Origin: Ophiothrix spiculata
Lineage: Eukaryota; Echinodermata; Ophiuroidea; Amphilepidida; Ophiotrichidae
Reading direction: 5' to 3' (one strand)
DNA length: 30,169 nucleotides
Assembly (NCBI GenBank): GCA_000969725.1
Contig: JXSR01S072124.1
Shown here piece by piece: positions 1-9,098 of the stretch. The notes below the pieces were generated by a model, which saw only the letters and a program-made list of their open reading frames with translations, was not told the origin of the DNA and did not search any database. The position numbers were made by a program, and so were the translations under genes. Each line of letters starts with the position of its first letter. The stretch's first letter is position 1.

Positions 1-219
1 TTCGAAAGCTGAGATTATAGAGAATTAAGATATGCCATAAACTCAGTTTTGAAAATCGTGACTTTCTGCTCATTTTGCCAGAGCACCACTCATATTAACA
101 ATAATTGTTTCTAAAAGCCTTTTATAGAAATACATAACTTACTGAAGTTACTACTCTGTGAATGAATTAGAGATGACATTTATCCTAAATTTAAAATGTA
201 ACCATATTACATGTTGCAG

Positions 220-317
220 GTATTAACAAATTTACCAAGAAGTTGCGAGCTCCATACGCCATCAATAACAATGAACTGCTGGACTTCCTTTCAAGAATAC
301 CTTCAGACAATCAATTA
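220..317 (+). CDS. penultimate coding exon of a plus-strand gene (partial, protein unidentified)
   Basis: A 98-nt internal exon. The acceptor is TGTTGCAG ending at 219 and the donor is GTAAGT at 318, a consensus match. It enters in phase 1 (two bases, then 32 whole codons) and leaves in phase 0. The peptide contains [20 protein letters not shown] followed by IPSDNQL. It is hydrophilic with a leucine-rich segment, and has no signal peptide or membrane segment. The upstream part of the gene lies outside the window. The exon at 1406-1468 continues it in the same phase. I do not recognise the family. The splice sites, open frame and compatible phases support a real exon; function is unknown. Confidence 0.72.
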
Positions 318-351
318 GTAAGTATTTTTGAGGATGGGTTTGGAATCAGTT

Positions 352-616
352 CGTCATGTGAGTGCAAGAAAGTTGTATCTGCAATGGCTACCCTAAGTTA
401 TATTTATTTTACACCTTGTCACAAGAATGTGAAAAATCCCTAAAAATGTTCCTGTCTTATGTCAGTGGTTCTTGAAATGGTTCTTCAGGTGACTGTGTCA
501 CCTGAAGAACCATTTCAAGAACCACTGACCCAAGACTGGAGGTTATGTAGTGTGCAATCCAAATTTATGACGTAAGGCAGCTATTGCAGATACGACTTTC
601 TTGAACTCACATGACA
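352..616. mobile_element. family A foldback MITE, copy 1
   Basis: A 265-bp non-coding element. Its left end is CGTCATGTGAGTGCAAGAAA and its right end is the imperfect reverse complement, ending CATGACA. It is flanked by AGTT at 348-351 and 617-620, a 4-bp target-site duplication. The centre (461-529) is a perfect 33-bp inverted repeat with a 3-nt loop. Five better-conserved or diverged copies lie elsewhere in the window (2.0, 6.8, 14.8, 17.2 and 1.7 kb). It sits in the last intron of the plus-strand gene, inverted relative to the copies at 2.0 and 14.8 kb. The superfamily is not assigned. Confidence 0.9.
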
Positions 617-840
617 AGTTAACCCGTCATTTTCAGAAATATTTTATATGCTTTGTAACTCAGCATGGGATAAGTAAATCCCATCAACGTGTACATTTCT
701 AGATGCGGATTTGCATGTAGAAGATAATGGTTAGGTCAGTTTTGGACCAAAATGTATGATTTTGGCCGGTTAAAAAACCCTTGTTCTTGGCTCAATATAT
801 TTGTGAACAACCTATCTAAATTTTGCAAATATAAAAGTTG

Positions 841-1266
841 GACCTCTTATGCTTTTTAGAATCTAGAAATTGGTCAAAAATGACAAAAATATCATTTTGG
901 GCCAATTTTGGACCTATTTTTGGCATTATTATGTTCTGAGCTGACCGATTTCCAAAAAAATCGGTCAGGGATATCGGACAGCAATACAAAATGTCAGATT
1001 TTGAACATAATAATGATAAAATTGGATGAATTTTTTCGCATGATACTCAAAGATATTGGTCTCGCTATGAGTTTTAGAAATATCGAGCTCGACGCTGCGC
1101 GTCTCGCACAATATTTCGTAAAACTCATAGCTCAACCAATATCTTTTTGTATCATGCTCAATCCATCCAATTTTATACCAATATGTCAAAAAAGTCAAAA
1201 ATCCATAATTTGATAAATACATTCTTAGGCATGTGTTTTTGATTCTAAAAAGCATGGGAGGTCCAA
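841..1266. mobile_element. 430-bp foldback element with long imperfect arms
   Basis: The left arm begins GGACCTCTTATGCTTTTTAG and is matched in reverse complement by CTAAAAAGCATGGGAGGTCC at the right. Inner blocks also pair: AGATATTGGTCTCGCTATGA against the stretch near 1121-1147, and AAAATTGGATGAATTTTTTC against CAATCCATCCAATTTT. The centre near 1085-1105 is GC-rich. The overlapping open frames on both strands here are products of the palindrome. No target duplication is evident. It lies inside the last intron of the plus-strand gene. Confidence 0.75.
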
Positions 1267-1405
1267 TTGAACATGTGTAGGGTAAAACATATTACTTGCT
1301 TTACAAGCTAGTGGGGTTATATTTTATCAAAATAAAATGTTTTCAGATTTTTATTAGCACTATAGTAGTTGTTAAGATATATTTCTTTTAATATTTATTT
1401 CACAG

Positions 1406-1468
1406 AAACAGTATTCAGAACTGAGACCTGAAAATCTAAGATCTGATTCACCAAAGAAGAAAAAATAA
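1406..1468 (+). CDS. terminal coding exon of the same gene, ending in a lysine-rich tail
   Basis: The acceptor is a T-rich tract ending TTTCACAG at 1405. Twenty codons follow in phase 0, then TAA at 1466-1468, matching the phase-0 donor at 317. The peptide reads KQYSELRPENLRSDSPKKKK. The ending SPKKKK resembles a monopartite nuclear localisation signal, so a nuclear or nucleolar protein is possible (inference). The intron of about 1.09 kb holds a family A MITE and a 430-bp foldback. The stop codon lies inside an AATAAA (1464-1469). A second AATAAA near 1958 sits just past a diverged MITE and is a more plausible polyadenylation signal. Family not recognised. Confidence 0.7.
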   Translation, partial: KQYSELRPENLRSDSPKKKK

Positions 1469-1716
1469 AGCTTTGGCCGGATATATTACATGTGAATAGT
1501 TTGAAGAAAGAAAGATGACAGTCTGACTATTATCTGCATCAGATAAGTGTTTAAGAGTGCAATATGCCAAAGAAATAGACGCAGTACTGGGTGTTGTATT
1601 TCATTGGCTGTATGTGTTAAGGCAGATGCAGAACAGGGTTGCTAAGGGTAGATGAAGGGGTTACCTATTTCATCCTGCAAATCAGCCAGAAATTAAACAG
1701 GGTATATGTAAAATTG

Positions 1717-1948
1717 CTATGTGAAAGCAAAAAGTCTTAAGTGCAATTGTTGTAATTTTTCATAAATTTACGTGGCCAGTCTTGGTTCAGAAGATGTTGA
1801 AATGGATTCCTCTGGTGATGGAATCTCCTGGAGAACAATTTCAAGACATTTAGGATACAAAATTTTGAGGATTATTGCGTTCTAGTGACAAGGTGTTAAA
1901 TAGATACAACATATGGCAGTCATACTACGTTCTTGCTTTCACATGTCG
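1717..1948. mobile_element. family A foldback MITE, old diverged copy
   Basis: The ends (CTATGTGAAAGCAAAAAGTC on the left, GCTTTCACATGTCG on the right) are decayed forms of the family A terminal repeat. Internal pieces such as AGTCTTGGTTCAG and a degraded central hairpin (1790-1845) are in the same order as in the 2.0-kb copy. Many substitutions are visible, so this is older than the other copies. The target duplication is no longer clear. Confidence 0.6.
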
Positions 1949-2017
1949 AAATGTGCAATAAAGCTGGTTACAGAGTGTTATGGTTGATGCTACGTCATGA
2001 TCGATGATATGAAAAAT

Positions 2018-2280
2018 CGTAATTTGAGTGAAAGAAAGTCATATCCATTTTGCTGCCATTTTTATTATTAATTTGGATTGCACACTTTGTAATCTTCAGT
2101 CTTGGGTCAGTGGCTCTTGAAATGATTTTTCAGGTGACACTGTCACCTTAAGAACCATTTCAAGAGCCACTAACATATGATGGAAATTTGAGGGTTTTTT
2201 CATATTCTAGTGACTAGGTTTTAGATAGATATAACTTAAGGCAGCCATTGAAGATATGACTTTCCTGCACTCACATGACG
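2018..2280. mobile_element. family A foldback MITE, copy 2
   Basis: A 263-bp element flanked by AAAT at 2014-2017 and 2281-2284. The left end is mutated (CGTAATTTGAGTGAAAG); the right end is close to consensus (TGCACTCACATGACG). The central inverted repeat around TCAGTGGCTCTTGAAATG is retained with a few mismatches. The internal order matches the 14.8-kb copy and is opposite to the 0.35-kb copy. Confidence 0.85.
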
Positions 2281-2436
2281 AAATGTCAAATGTACATTCT
2301 CTTAACCTTGTTGTTCTTGAACAATTTTAGACACACACCACCAGCTGATTAATTGTCACAATGACATGTCGTGAACATTTGGACTTAGGCGTGACGTCTT
2401 ATATTCTAGTAAATTCATGGTGCTATGTTTAAGACC

Positions 2437-2690
2437 AGGGGTCGATTTCACTAACGTTGAAATGCATCGTTAACCCATCGTAAGACCAGAACCCATCGTT
2501 AGCTACGACCACCTCTTGACCCCACGCAATGTTAACAAAGGGTTCAATTTTTTTAATGCATTATTCATATATCTTACCATGCGGTGAACACTTACGAAGG
2601 GTTTTTACGTCTTTGTGAAGTCTAGTTTTAGTTACGAGCTGAACCCTTCGTTAGCTACGATGCATCGTAATGTTAGTGAAATCGACCCCT
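2437..2690. mobile_element. family B MITE, copy 1 (ends AGGGGTCGATTTCACTAACG)
   Basis: A 254-bp non-coding element with terminal inverted repeats AGGGGTCGATTTCACTAAC on the left and GTTAGTGAAATCGACCCCT on the right. A second paired block follows inward (ATGCATCGT near 2461, ACGATGCATCGT near 2657). Related copies lie at 10.06 and 16.61 kb. No coding capacity and no certain target duplication. Confidence 0.85.
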
Positions 2691-2976
2691 CATTTGATAT
2701 AAAATAATTTCCTTGTTTTGTCGGCATTTTGATGTTTTTTGTATAAATTATGAACAATAGCTCTTGTTGAATGGTTATCTATTACTGATTTGACTATCTG
2801 ATACAATAAAATATTTTTAAGAGAACATATGTAGAACTTATTGTAAAAATTTCAAACATCTCTAAATGTTTCCAAATTTGCTTTGGGAGATCAAATAGTT
2901 TGATGAATATATAATATTGAATTCTAATATATATTCAAAAATCAGTACTTGAAAATGCTCATTTAAATTAGTCAGT

Positions 2977-3050
2977 ACTCCTCTAACCATGCAGGGTCAC
3001 AGGTTAAAGGTTAACTCCTCTGACCATGCAGGGTCACAGGTCAAAGGTTA
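2977..3050 (+). repeat. two tandem copies of a 37-bp unit containing AGGTCA-like half-sites
   Basis: Positions 2977-3013 and 3014-3050 are near-identical 37-bp units (ACTCCTCTRACCATGCAGGG and onward), differing at two positions. Each ends in GGGTCA, AGGTYA and AGGTTA hexamers separated by single bases. The duplicate is short, head to tail, and next to further AGGTCA hexamers at 3064-3087. Confidence 0.9.
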
Positions 3051-3087
3051 CCAACCCTAATTCAGGTCAAAACTAGGTCAAAGTTCA
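2994..3087 (+). promoter_or_regulatory. possible nuclear-receptor binding cluster (DR1 and DR5 half-site spacing)
   Basis: AGGTCA-like hexamers occur at 2994, 3001, 3008, 3031, 3038, 3045, 3064, 3075 and 3082. Most have 1-base spacing (DR1). The pair at 3064-3069 and 3075-3080 is two exact AGGTCA with a 5-base spacer (DR5), and 3075-3087 is AGGTCAAAGTTCA. DR1 is the known arrangement for HNF4, COUP-TF and RXR-PPAR; DR5 is known for RAR-RXR. The motif match is direct. Regulatory function is inference, since part of the array comes from a tandem duplication and no gene start is seen nearby. Confidence 0.35.
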
Positions 3088-3099
3088 AGTGTTTTATAG

Positions 3100-3815
3100 G
3101 TTGAGTATACAAAAAAGTGTTACAAGATATATTCCTTTCAGGAATCCCAAGTTGTGCAATATATAATAATTTCAGCTTTATAGTAATTTGTTTTGAAAGA
3201 ATTTTCAAGAATACAAGTACTGATATTTATCTTTAGGTTGGTGTAAATCCAATTACTTAAAAGTAAAGTAATTATCCAAGTTAAGCCATGTAAGTGTATC
3301 CATTGCTAAAAAGGATTCGATTAGCCATACACAAATTCTAATCTTGAGTTTTGCTGAAAATATGGTTTTCACCCCAAAAGTTCATGGAAAGCCACTAAAA
3401 AATGAAAAAAAAAATGGAAAGCCAAAATTTAATTTCACTAAATCTTCAAATTTCTTGGAAGCTCAAAACAAGGTTGTAGATGATTTGGAGTTGTCTCGTT
3501 TTTGGAAATTACCTTTTTTTTTTAAACATGTTGAAAATTCCGTTTGGGAGGGAAATCCATTTTGTTAACAAATAGTTTTGAAAAAAAATGGGAATTTCCA
3601 AATTTTGTGTTTGACACTTCAAAGTTCAGAAATGGACTTTTTAACAAAGCAAACTTTCCAAGAGATTTTAAAAGGCAAAAACCAAAACATGATTTTTAAG
3701 CAAAATGTATTAAAATTAACCAAAACATATCTCACTAATCTGTTCACCTTGTTGAATCATTTTCATCGAATCTTTCTTGAAAATGTGTGCAGTTCAAATG
3801 AGTGGTTTGAGTGTA
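3100..3815. other. AT-rich stretch without recognisable gene or repeat
   Basis: The two open frames here are full of A and T runs. The translation is lysine- and phenylalanine-rich with no domain, and splice signals do not frame it. Similar short pieces such as GGAAATT next to T or A runs recur near 3500 and 3590. I see nothing that supports a gene. Confidence 0.4.
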
Positions 3816-4189
3816 GAAATTGATTGATGAAGTATTGCATTTATACCAGCCTGAAGTTTATTGCTGTCCCTGTGGTGATGGCCAGTATCGCTTATATGTG
3901 TCCCTTCATATCGAAAGGTACCTTAAGGTCGGCATAGTAAATTACAAGATACGGGCCATTGAAGCTGAGCATAGTCAAAAATCATGTCCAAGGCCGAATT
4001 TCTTATTTCATCAGAAAGGTTATCTTTGAAGTGTATTCTAAATATTTGTATTAATCAGGTTCCAACATCTAAAACATAAGAAAAATGTATTAAAAACCAA
4101 GATAAAAATCCTTTCTCCATTAAAATTTACTAAGTACAAAAAACTTTAAACTATATTTTTCAGAATCAGTCCGATGCCTTTTACCAATT

Positions 4190-4322
4190 TGGAAGTAACT
4201 TTGCAACCGAACATCCAATAACCAAAAGCAAGGTGTCATTTTAAAGCTTAAAATCTCAGCTTTCAGATGAGACCAAAAAAATCAATTTTGATTCTGGAAC
4301 CTTTGGATATGACGGGTCACAT
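4190..4322 (-). mobile_element. fragment of the MITE family seen intact at 9.1 kb
   Basis: The end is TGTGACCCGTCATATCC read on the minus strand from 4322. Inside is AAGCTTTAAAATGACACCTTG (minus strand), which matches the internal block of the 9.1-kb element apart from a substitution and a one-base indel. CAAAATTGATTTTTT is also shared. The far end could not be placed, so this is a partial or strongly diverged copy. Confidence 0.55.
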
Positions 4323-4329
4323 ATTTTAT

Positions 4330-5440
4330 AACTTTTGCTATATTTTCAGGAGTGCCTGGGGGCGCATCCTGGGGAGTAGAGGGAGTGATGTATTGAAACA
4401 AATCAAAATAAAAAAGTTCACATTTTCACTGGGGCTTTGCCCACTAGACCTCCAGAATTAGTGCTCTGCCTATGAAACCCACCAAGCAGAAGCCTTCATA
4501 AGCACCTGGATTCGTTCTTGAAATTTAGATCGTAACCATACGCTGCATCATTGGGTTGACGGATCCTCGATACTCCCCCTGATTTTCTTACAAGGTTTAG
4601 ATCTTTGCATCAACCAGTCCCACTGTTGTATTTTGAACATAAACAACACATAGTATTATAGATTCACTAGTCCCATAATATCTACAGTGGGATATTTTCC
4701 TCAGATTTTCATCTCAGAATTTTGACACCACATATTAAAACTCTTTCAACTGTATATAATCTTATGTGAGGCCTTCATGTATAAATACAACAAGATCACC
4801 ATATCAATCCATCAACATAGGTGCTATATAGTATTCCTCATTATGTATACGTACAATTTGTAGGCTATTCACAAATATTTTTGGCAAGTACTTGTGGTAC
4901 ATCACTTTAATATTTTTATGGAGCCTTTGGGCCATTGTGGTAACTAACAAATTTCTATTAGATTGTGCATGAACATATAAACCATAGATTTTTCACGATT
5001 TGTAAAATCAGAATTTGTACAAAGTTTTTCAAGAACATTTCTACTCACAGTTTGTTTCCTGTGAAGATTTACAGTTGTCATTGATTTTAAATTGAGCTGT
5101 CAAGGCTAAAAATATCAGATTTTTGGATGAGGATACAAATGAATTATGACATTTGTTCTTTCTCTATTTCCATAATGTGATGTTGTGGTCATAAAAATCT
5201 GAAATTGGTGACGTTTTAAACAAGTTTAAGCTTACCAAGTGATGATGTGTTAACTGGATGATTACACTATGATTGCAAATTAATTTGCTTCCAGATAAAC
5301 CTTTATCTTACAGAAATCCGTTTAAATATTTAGCAAATTAAACATAAATTGACAGCCATAGTCAAGGCCCAGACAGAGTCTGCATAAGCTACCAAGCATC
5401 TAATGCAGTTAGTCTTCATCATGTAATACGAGTACTCTAA
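4330..5440. other. unassigned AT-rich DNA
   Basis: No exon with good splice context was seen on either strand. A weak inverted repeat CCCACTGT / ACAGTGGG brackets 4619-4692. A short GC-richer patch at 4360-4490 has stops in all useful frames. Confidence 0.4.
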
Positions 5441-5585
5441 TATGTTATGTCCGATGTTTTTTTTTCCTTAAAAATAACAGAGGTCTGGTGATGAAAAAAT
5501 CTATGTCACCAAACATTAAGTATATGATGCCAACCATATCGTGGCTTTCATCACCAGTTATTGGAAAATGCATGGGAATGAAATG

Positions 5586-5630
5586 TAACTTGTAGCACCA
5601 AATATTTGATAGCTGATAAAAAAAACTATT
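5586..5630 (+). mobile_element. terminal scrap of the foldback family found at 12.6-13.2 kb
   Basis: CTTGTAGCACCAAATATTTG at about 5589 matches CTTGTTGCACCAAATATTTG at about 13133, and the following AGCTGATAAAA resembles AGCTCAAAA there. Only this one end is present. Upstream, CTGGTGATGAAA near 5484 and TTTCATCACCAG near 5547 pair with each other, so the segment may be a rearranged copy. Confidence 0.45.
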
Positions 5631-5812
5631 AAAAAGAAGCATATTTGAAGTGAAATGTACAATTATTATGCACCAGTAATAGTGCAAGTTAATTTGCATT
5701 TCTCATTGTAAATGATTGGGGTGAAAAACTGTATATATGAAGACTTAATGATTATCAGAGGTAATTAAATGCACACTTGGGGCAGAGGGTTGGAACTGGG
5801 TGGCTAATGTTA

Positions 5813-5951
5813 GTTATTGGGTGAAGCGGAGGTATGTTATGGGAAATACTCGTGCGCGAAGTGTCATATACAGGCGAAGCGCAGCTGAGCCTGGATATGA
5901 CACTGAGCGCACGAGTATTCCCCATAACATACCGACGCTGAACCCAATAAC
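5813..5951. mobile_element. 140-bp GC-rich foldback
   Basis: The arms begin TTATTGGGTGAAGCGG and end ACCCAATAA. Inside, GGTATGTTATGGG pairs with CCCATAACATACC, ATACTCGTGCGC with GCGCACGAGTAT, and AGTGTCATAT with ATATGACACT. The loop is near 5873-5895 (GGCGAAGCGCAGCTGAGCC). The arms are interrupted by a few mismatches and bulges. It is much more CpG-rich than its surroundings. No coding and no clear target duplication. Confidence 0.85.
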
Positions 5952-6200
5952 GGATTTATCATACCACTAAGTCAATTTTAATTATTTAATTGATTTATTG
6001 CCGCAATTATTTTATCTTTTTTCACTAAACTTGGGCATAAACAAAGTTGCTCGGATTAACTTTTTCACACACCATAATACTTCCACCCCTACCCTTTCAC
6101 ATGAAATGGAAGATGCCATGCCTTATAATGCGTCTGAACGCACTAACAGCCGGCTACAAAAAAACCAATGGTCGCCGGCATCCTTTGATCTTTTCCTTGG

Positions 6201-6258
6201 AAGTGGATTTGTGCTCTTCTCATTAATGATAATGAATGAGAAGAGCACAAATCCACTT
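6201..6258. repeat. perfect 24-bp hairpin
   Basis: AAGTGGATTTGTGCTCTTCT at 6201 and the bases to 6224 are repeated exactly in inverted orientation at 6235-6258, with a 10-base loop. The flanks carry CCTTGG and TTTCACA but no longer arms were found. It may be the centre of a larger decayed element spanning roughly 6.0-6.5 kb. Confidence 0.9.
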
Positions 6259-6409
6259 TCACAAAATTGCTCCAAAACAACCTCACATTATTTGTTATAA
6301 CTTGTAGATAATGTTTGCGTGAGAAATGCCAAATGATTCATTGTCGCATTCTCAAACACGCCACATGCACCTGTTCTATCAAATCAAACAAAAGCAGTGT
6401 GGTTAGATA

Positions 6410-6425
6410 GTATATATATATATAT
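6410..6425. repeat. short TA dinucleotide run
   Basis: A run of alternating T and A (TATATATATATATAT) sits in an unremarkable AT-rich stretch. Confidence 0.8.
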
Positions 6426-6814
6426 TGGAATTCACTCTCACAAGTCACATTATCAAACGCTCACATCCCTACTACTACTTCCAATAAAAAGATCCAGGTT
6501 ACTCTAGTTTGCCTTCCATGAATGAGACAAATTCAGACACACCTACATATCATATTAACTCGGGATGAAAATATGTGGATGATGAGAAGAATGTATACCC
6601 AGATTCACTCTCACATCATCCAACACACTCACAAATGATATTCTTGACAGATCCAAACATGTCCACTCTACCCTAAACATCAGAGAGACTCAATTCCGTA
6701 ATTCAGTACTGATGTTCAACAATTAAAAGTGACCAAAAAGTGTTTTATGGTAAATGATTATTTACATTCAGTCATTCATTCAAGCATATGTAACAAAGAT
6801 GATCAAGCACAAAT

Positions 6815-6948
6815 CGTCATGTGAGTGCAAGAAAGTCGTATCTGCAATAGCTGCCATTTGTCATTAATTTGGATTGCACCCTTAGGTGTTAAATAAATAT
6901 AACTGAAGGCAGCCATTGCAGATACGACTTTCTTGCACTCACATGACG
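6815..6948. mobile_element. family A MITE, internally deleted 134-bp copy
   Basis: Its terminal repeats are the best preserved in the window: CGTCATGTGAGTGCAAGAAA on the left and its exact reverse complement on the right, continuing inward through GTCGTATCTGCAAT. It is flanked by AAAT at 6811-6814 and 6949-6952. The central hairpin present in the other copies is absent, leaving only the stretch from ATTTGGATTGCACCC to GGTGTTAAATAAATATAACT. Short overlapping frames on both strands are palindrome artefacts. Confidence 0.92.
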
Positions 6949-7019
6949 AAATACCATTGACACATGTAGCATCAAGAATAAGCTTCCCGATAAACCTCTT
7001 CCATTCAAACAAATCATCC

Positions 7020-7440
7020 AGTCAGCCATCCAATAATGAATGTCATTATTTCAGAACAAAATTCATGCAAATTTATCTTAACAATGGTGCAAACACCCCT
7101 TACCAGGCAAACATTAAAAAGAAACAAATGTGTCAAATGTCTATATCATAGAATGACACCATCATTCACAAAATAATTTTATGTTTTTTCATATGTAACA
7201 CTGCAAGGCATAGTACAACTAAATTGCATAGTACAACAGAATTTACACTTTACATTATATGACGAGAATACCTGAAAAAATACTTGAACTGAGCATGATC
7301 CATTTCAGGAGATCCATATGATACATAGACAATTAAAAAAGTCTACAAGATGACATTACAAAACTTTGAAATGCTTAGAATGTCTTCTACAGACAAAATT
7401 TAGTGTGATAAAATCTAACCTGGAAATGACATCAGAAATA
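7020..7440. other. unassigned AT-rich DNA
   Basis: No exon, repeat arm or RNA gene was recognised. A short direct repeat (GGCATAGTACAACT, then TGCATAGTACAAC) lies at about 7207-7240. Confidence 0.4.
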
Positions 7441-7483
7441 AATTTGTAGCGACTTGATGGAATACTAGAAAAAAATGACTAGC

Positions 7484-7835
7484 GATTTGCTGGAATTTCC
7501 ACTTTGACACAATTTTTCAAATAGCTCTAAAAAAACATACTACAAGCCCAAATTGGTCGAAAATTTGACAGCAAGCGGTTGAAACAAAGATCTATCTAAC
7601 ACTATCATTTTTGTGTTGAGTCTACACAGTCTACACTGACTACACAGTCTACACTAACTCTTTCACTCCGCCAAGCCGCTCATAGCGGCTCGCAAAAGAG
7701 TGCACGATTTGCCGGAATTTCCACTTTGACACAATTTTTCAAATAGCTCTAAAAAAACATACTACAAGCCCAAATTGGTCGAAAATTTGCCAGCAAGCAG
7801 TTGAAACAAAGATCTATCTAACACTATCATTTTTA
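7484..7835 (+). repeat. 129-bp direct repeat, two copies
   Basis: The segment from about 7484 to 7612 recurs at about 7705-7834, beginning CGATTTGCYGGAATTTCCAC and ending CTAACACTATCATTTTT, with only about four differences. Between them is a small tandem block of TCTACAC units (7620-7656) followed by ACTCTTTCACTCCGCC. The high identity points to a recent duplication or two insertions of one repeat family. Confidence 0.9.
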
Positions 7836-7973
7836 TTAGCAACGAGAACAACCCTTGCTCACTACAATAACCGTATGCTATCATAAAGTTAGGTCTCTGT
7901 GAGCCGCTCAGAGCGGTTTTCCAGTAAAATAGGACGGATCATGAAAATTTTATTCGGGAGTTAAAGAGTTAAA
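7657..7973. mobile_element. MITE-like element with ends TAACTCTTTCACTCC
   Basis: The left end CTAACTCTTTCACTCCGCC is matched by GGGAGTTAAAGAGTTA at the right in reverse complement. Next inward on each side is a GCCGCTC motif: AAGCCGCTCATAGCGGCTCG (itself a hairpin) on the left and GAGCCGCTCAGAGCGG on the right. It contains the second copy of the 129-bp repeat. The first copy outside the left end may belong to a truncated neighbour. Confidence 0.6.
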
Positions 7974-8227
7974 ACACATTAATGTTTATTATTTTATCAC
8001 TACATGCACTATTCAAATCATTCAACAACACTTTTTCATAAGAACAGGTCAGGGACGTGGACCATGTGGCATTTTTTAGCCAGAAAATTGAAAATAATTA
8101 GGTTTGATGCGTTTATTATTAGTCATAGCATAAATAAACACAACATTAGACTGTAAGAATTTGTTTTTAGTAATGGTTGCCTTCTGGGCTTTAGATGTTT
8201 CCTTATGTTTTATAACTAAAGGGTCAC

Positions 8228-8532
8228 TATAAATAAATAAATAAATTGCAGGTGATTTATATTGCACTACACGGTCCCCCTGACTTGTAATTCCACACTG
8301 CCTCAGTTCTAATCATTGGGTTAAATCACTACCTGGACTCCCTAGGGCCAAAGGGCTTACTGCGGCCTACATATTGGCGCAACCCTACCTTGAGCAATTC
8401 ACACCCTCATAGAATATACAGTTTTCGCACACTCAGCTCCTAGCTGGACTCAAACGCGGAACGATCGATATCTTATGTTTAACAGTCCGAGAACTAACCG
8501 ACTGAGCTAGCGAGAACTGTCACAGGCCGCAC
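8228..8532 (-). mobile_element. tRNA-derived SINE (tRNA-Asn-like head)
   Basis: On the minus strand from about 8520 the sequence reads CGCTAGCTCAGTCGGTTAGT, a standard tRNA D-arm and A box. CTGTTAA follows in the anticodon-loop position (GTT, Asn-like), then GCGTTTGAGTCC as a decayed B box. A tRNA-unrelated body follows, and the element ends in repeated ATTT units near 8231-8247. The order (tRNA head, body, short A/T repeat tail) is that of a SINE. The acceptor stem is not intact, so it is not a working tRNA gene. Confidence 0.75.
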
Positions 8533-8534
8533 CA

Positions 8535-9095
8535 CTTTTACAAGGGGTTGTACCACTTTAATTTTCCTTCATACGCGCCTGCATAAGAATGTACACAAAT
8601 TCCTAACTCTCACTCAATCTTTTCACAAATTCATAAGCTCTCACTAGTCTCAGCAGTTTTTTTGCCTCAATCATTGAATTTAAGAAAGGTCAAAACATCC
8701 AGAGATTAATCCTCCATCTTTTTGTAGACTAGTTTATTGCACACATATGCAGAACTATAACTTTAACCCACCTCATTTCAAAAAAATCCAACAAGCAAAA
8801 CCAAGAAATTTGTCTAAGTCCAAATATGTCATAGCCAGGGGATATATGTGGACATGAAAGTACTGCCAGAGCTATTTTACATGTAACAGCTATTTCACAT
8901 AACCACACAATGAGGCTGAACATGTAATTTCATATTACATTACGTCTTTGGCCTTGCTATAGTTTGTGACTATGTGTGTTAAATTGCAGTTGAAACTATT
9001 ACTGGCAGGCGACTGGAAATTACGATTGTGGAGTGTAAGCTTTATGATGGGCATTTCAATGGGTAATTCAATCATTGTTAAAACAATGACTATAG
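8535..9095. other. no convincing gene
   Basis: Minus-strand frames at 8729-8923 and 8935-9141 are open but have no splice context, domain or composition that supports coding; the second runs into a MITE. Near 8523-8540 the minus strand carries AAAAGTGGTGCGGCCT, also found near 28.09 kb. Confidence 0.4.
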
Positions 9096-9098
9096 ATA

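Noticed and set aside
965-1255. Overlapping open frames on both strands, about 100 codons each
   Set aside because: They lie exactly in a palindromic foldback. The two translations resemble each other because of symmetry, and neither shows a domain or splice sites.
3344-4029. Three consecutive plus-strand open frames
   Set aside because: They are rich in A and T runs, change frame without splice signals and give low-complexity K/N/F peptides.
8455-8530. A functional tRNA-Asn gene on the minus strand
   Set aside because: The D-arm and anticodon loop look right but the T-arm is decayed, the acceptor stem does not close, and a SINE body follows.
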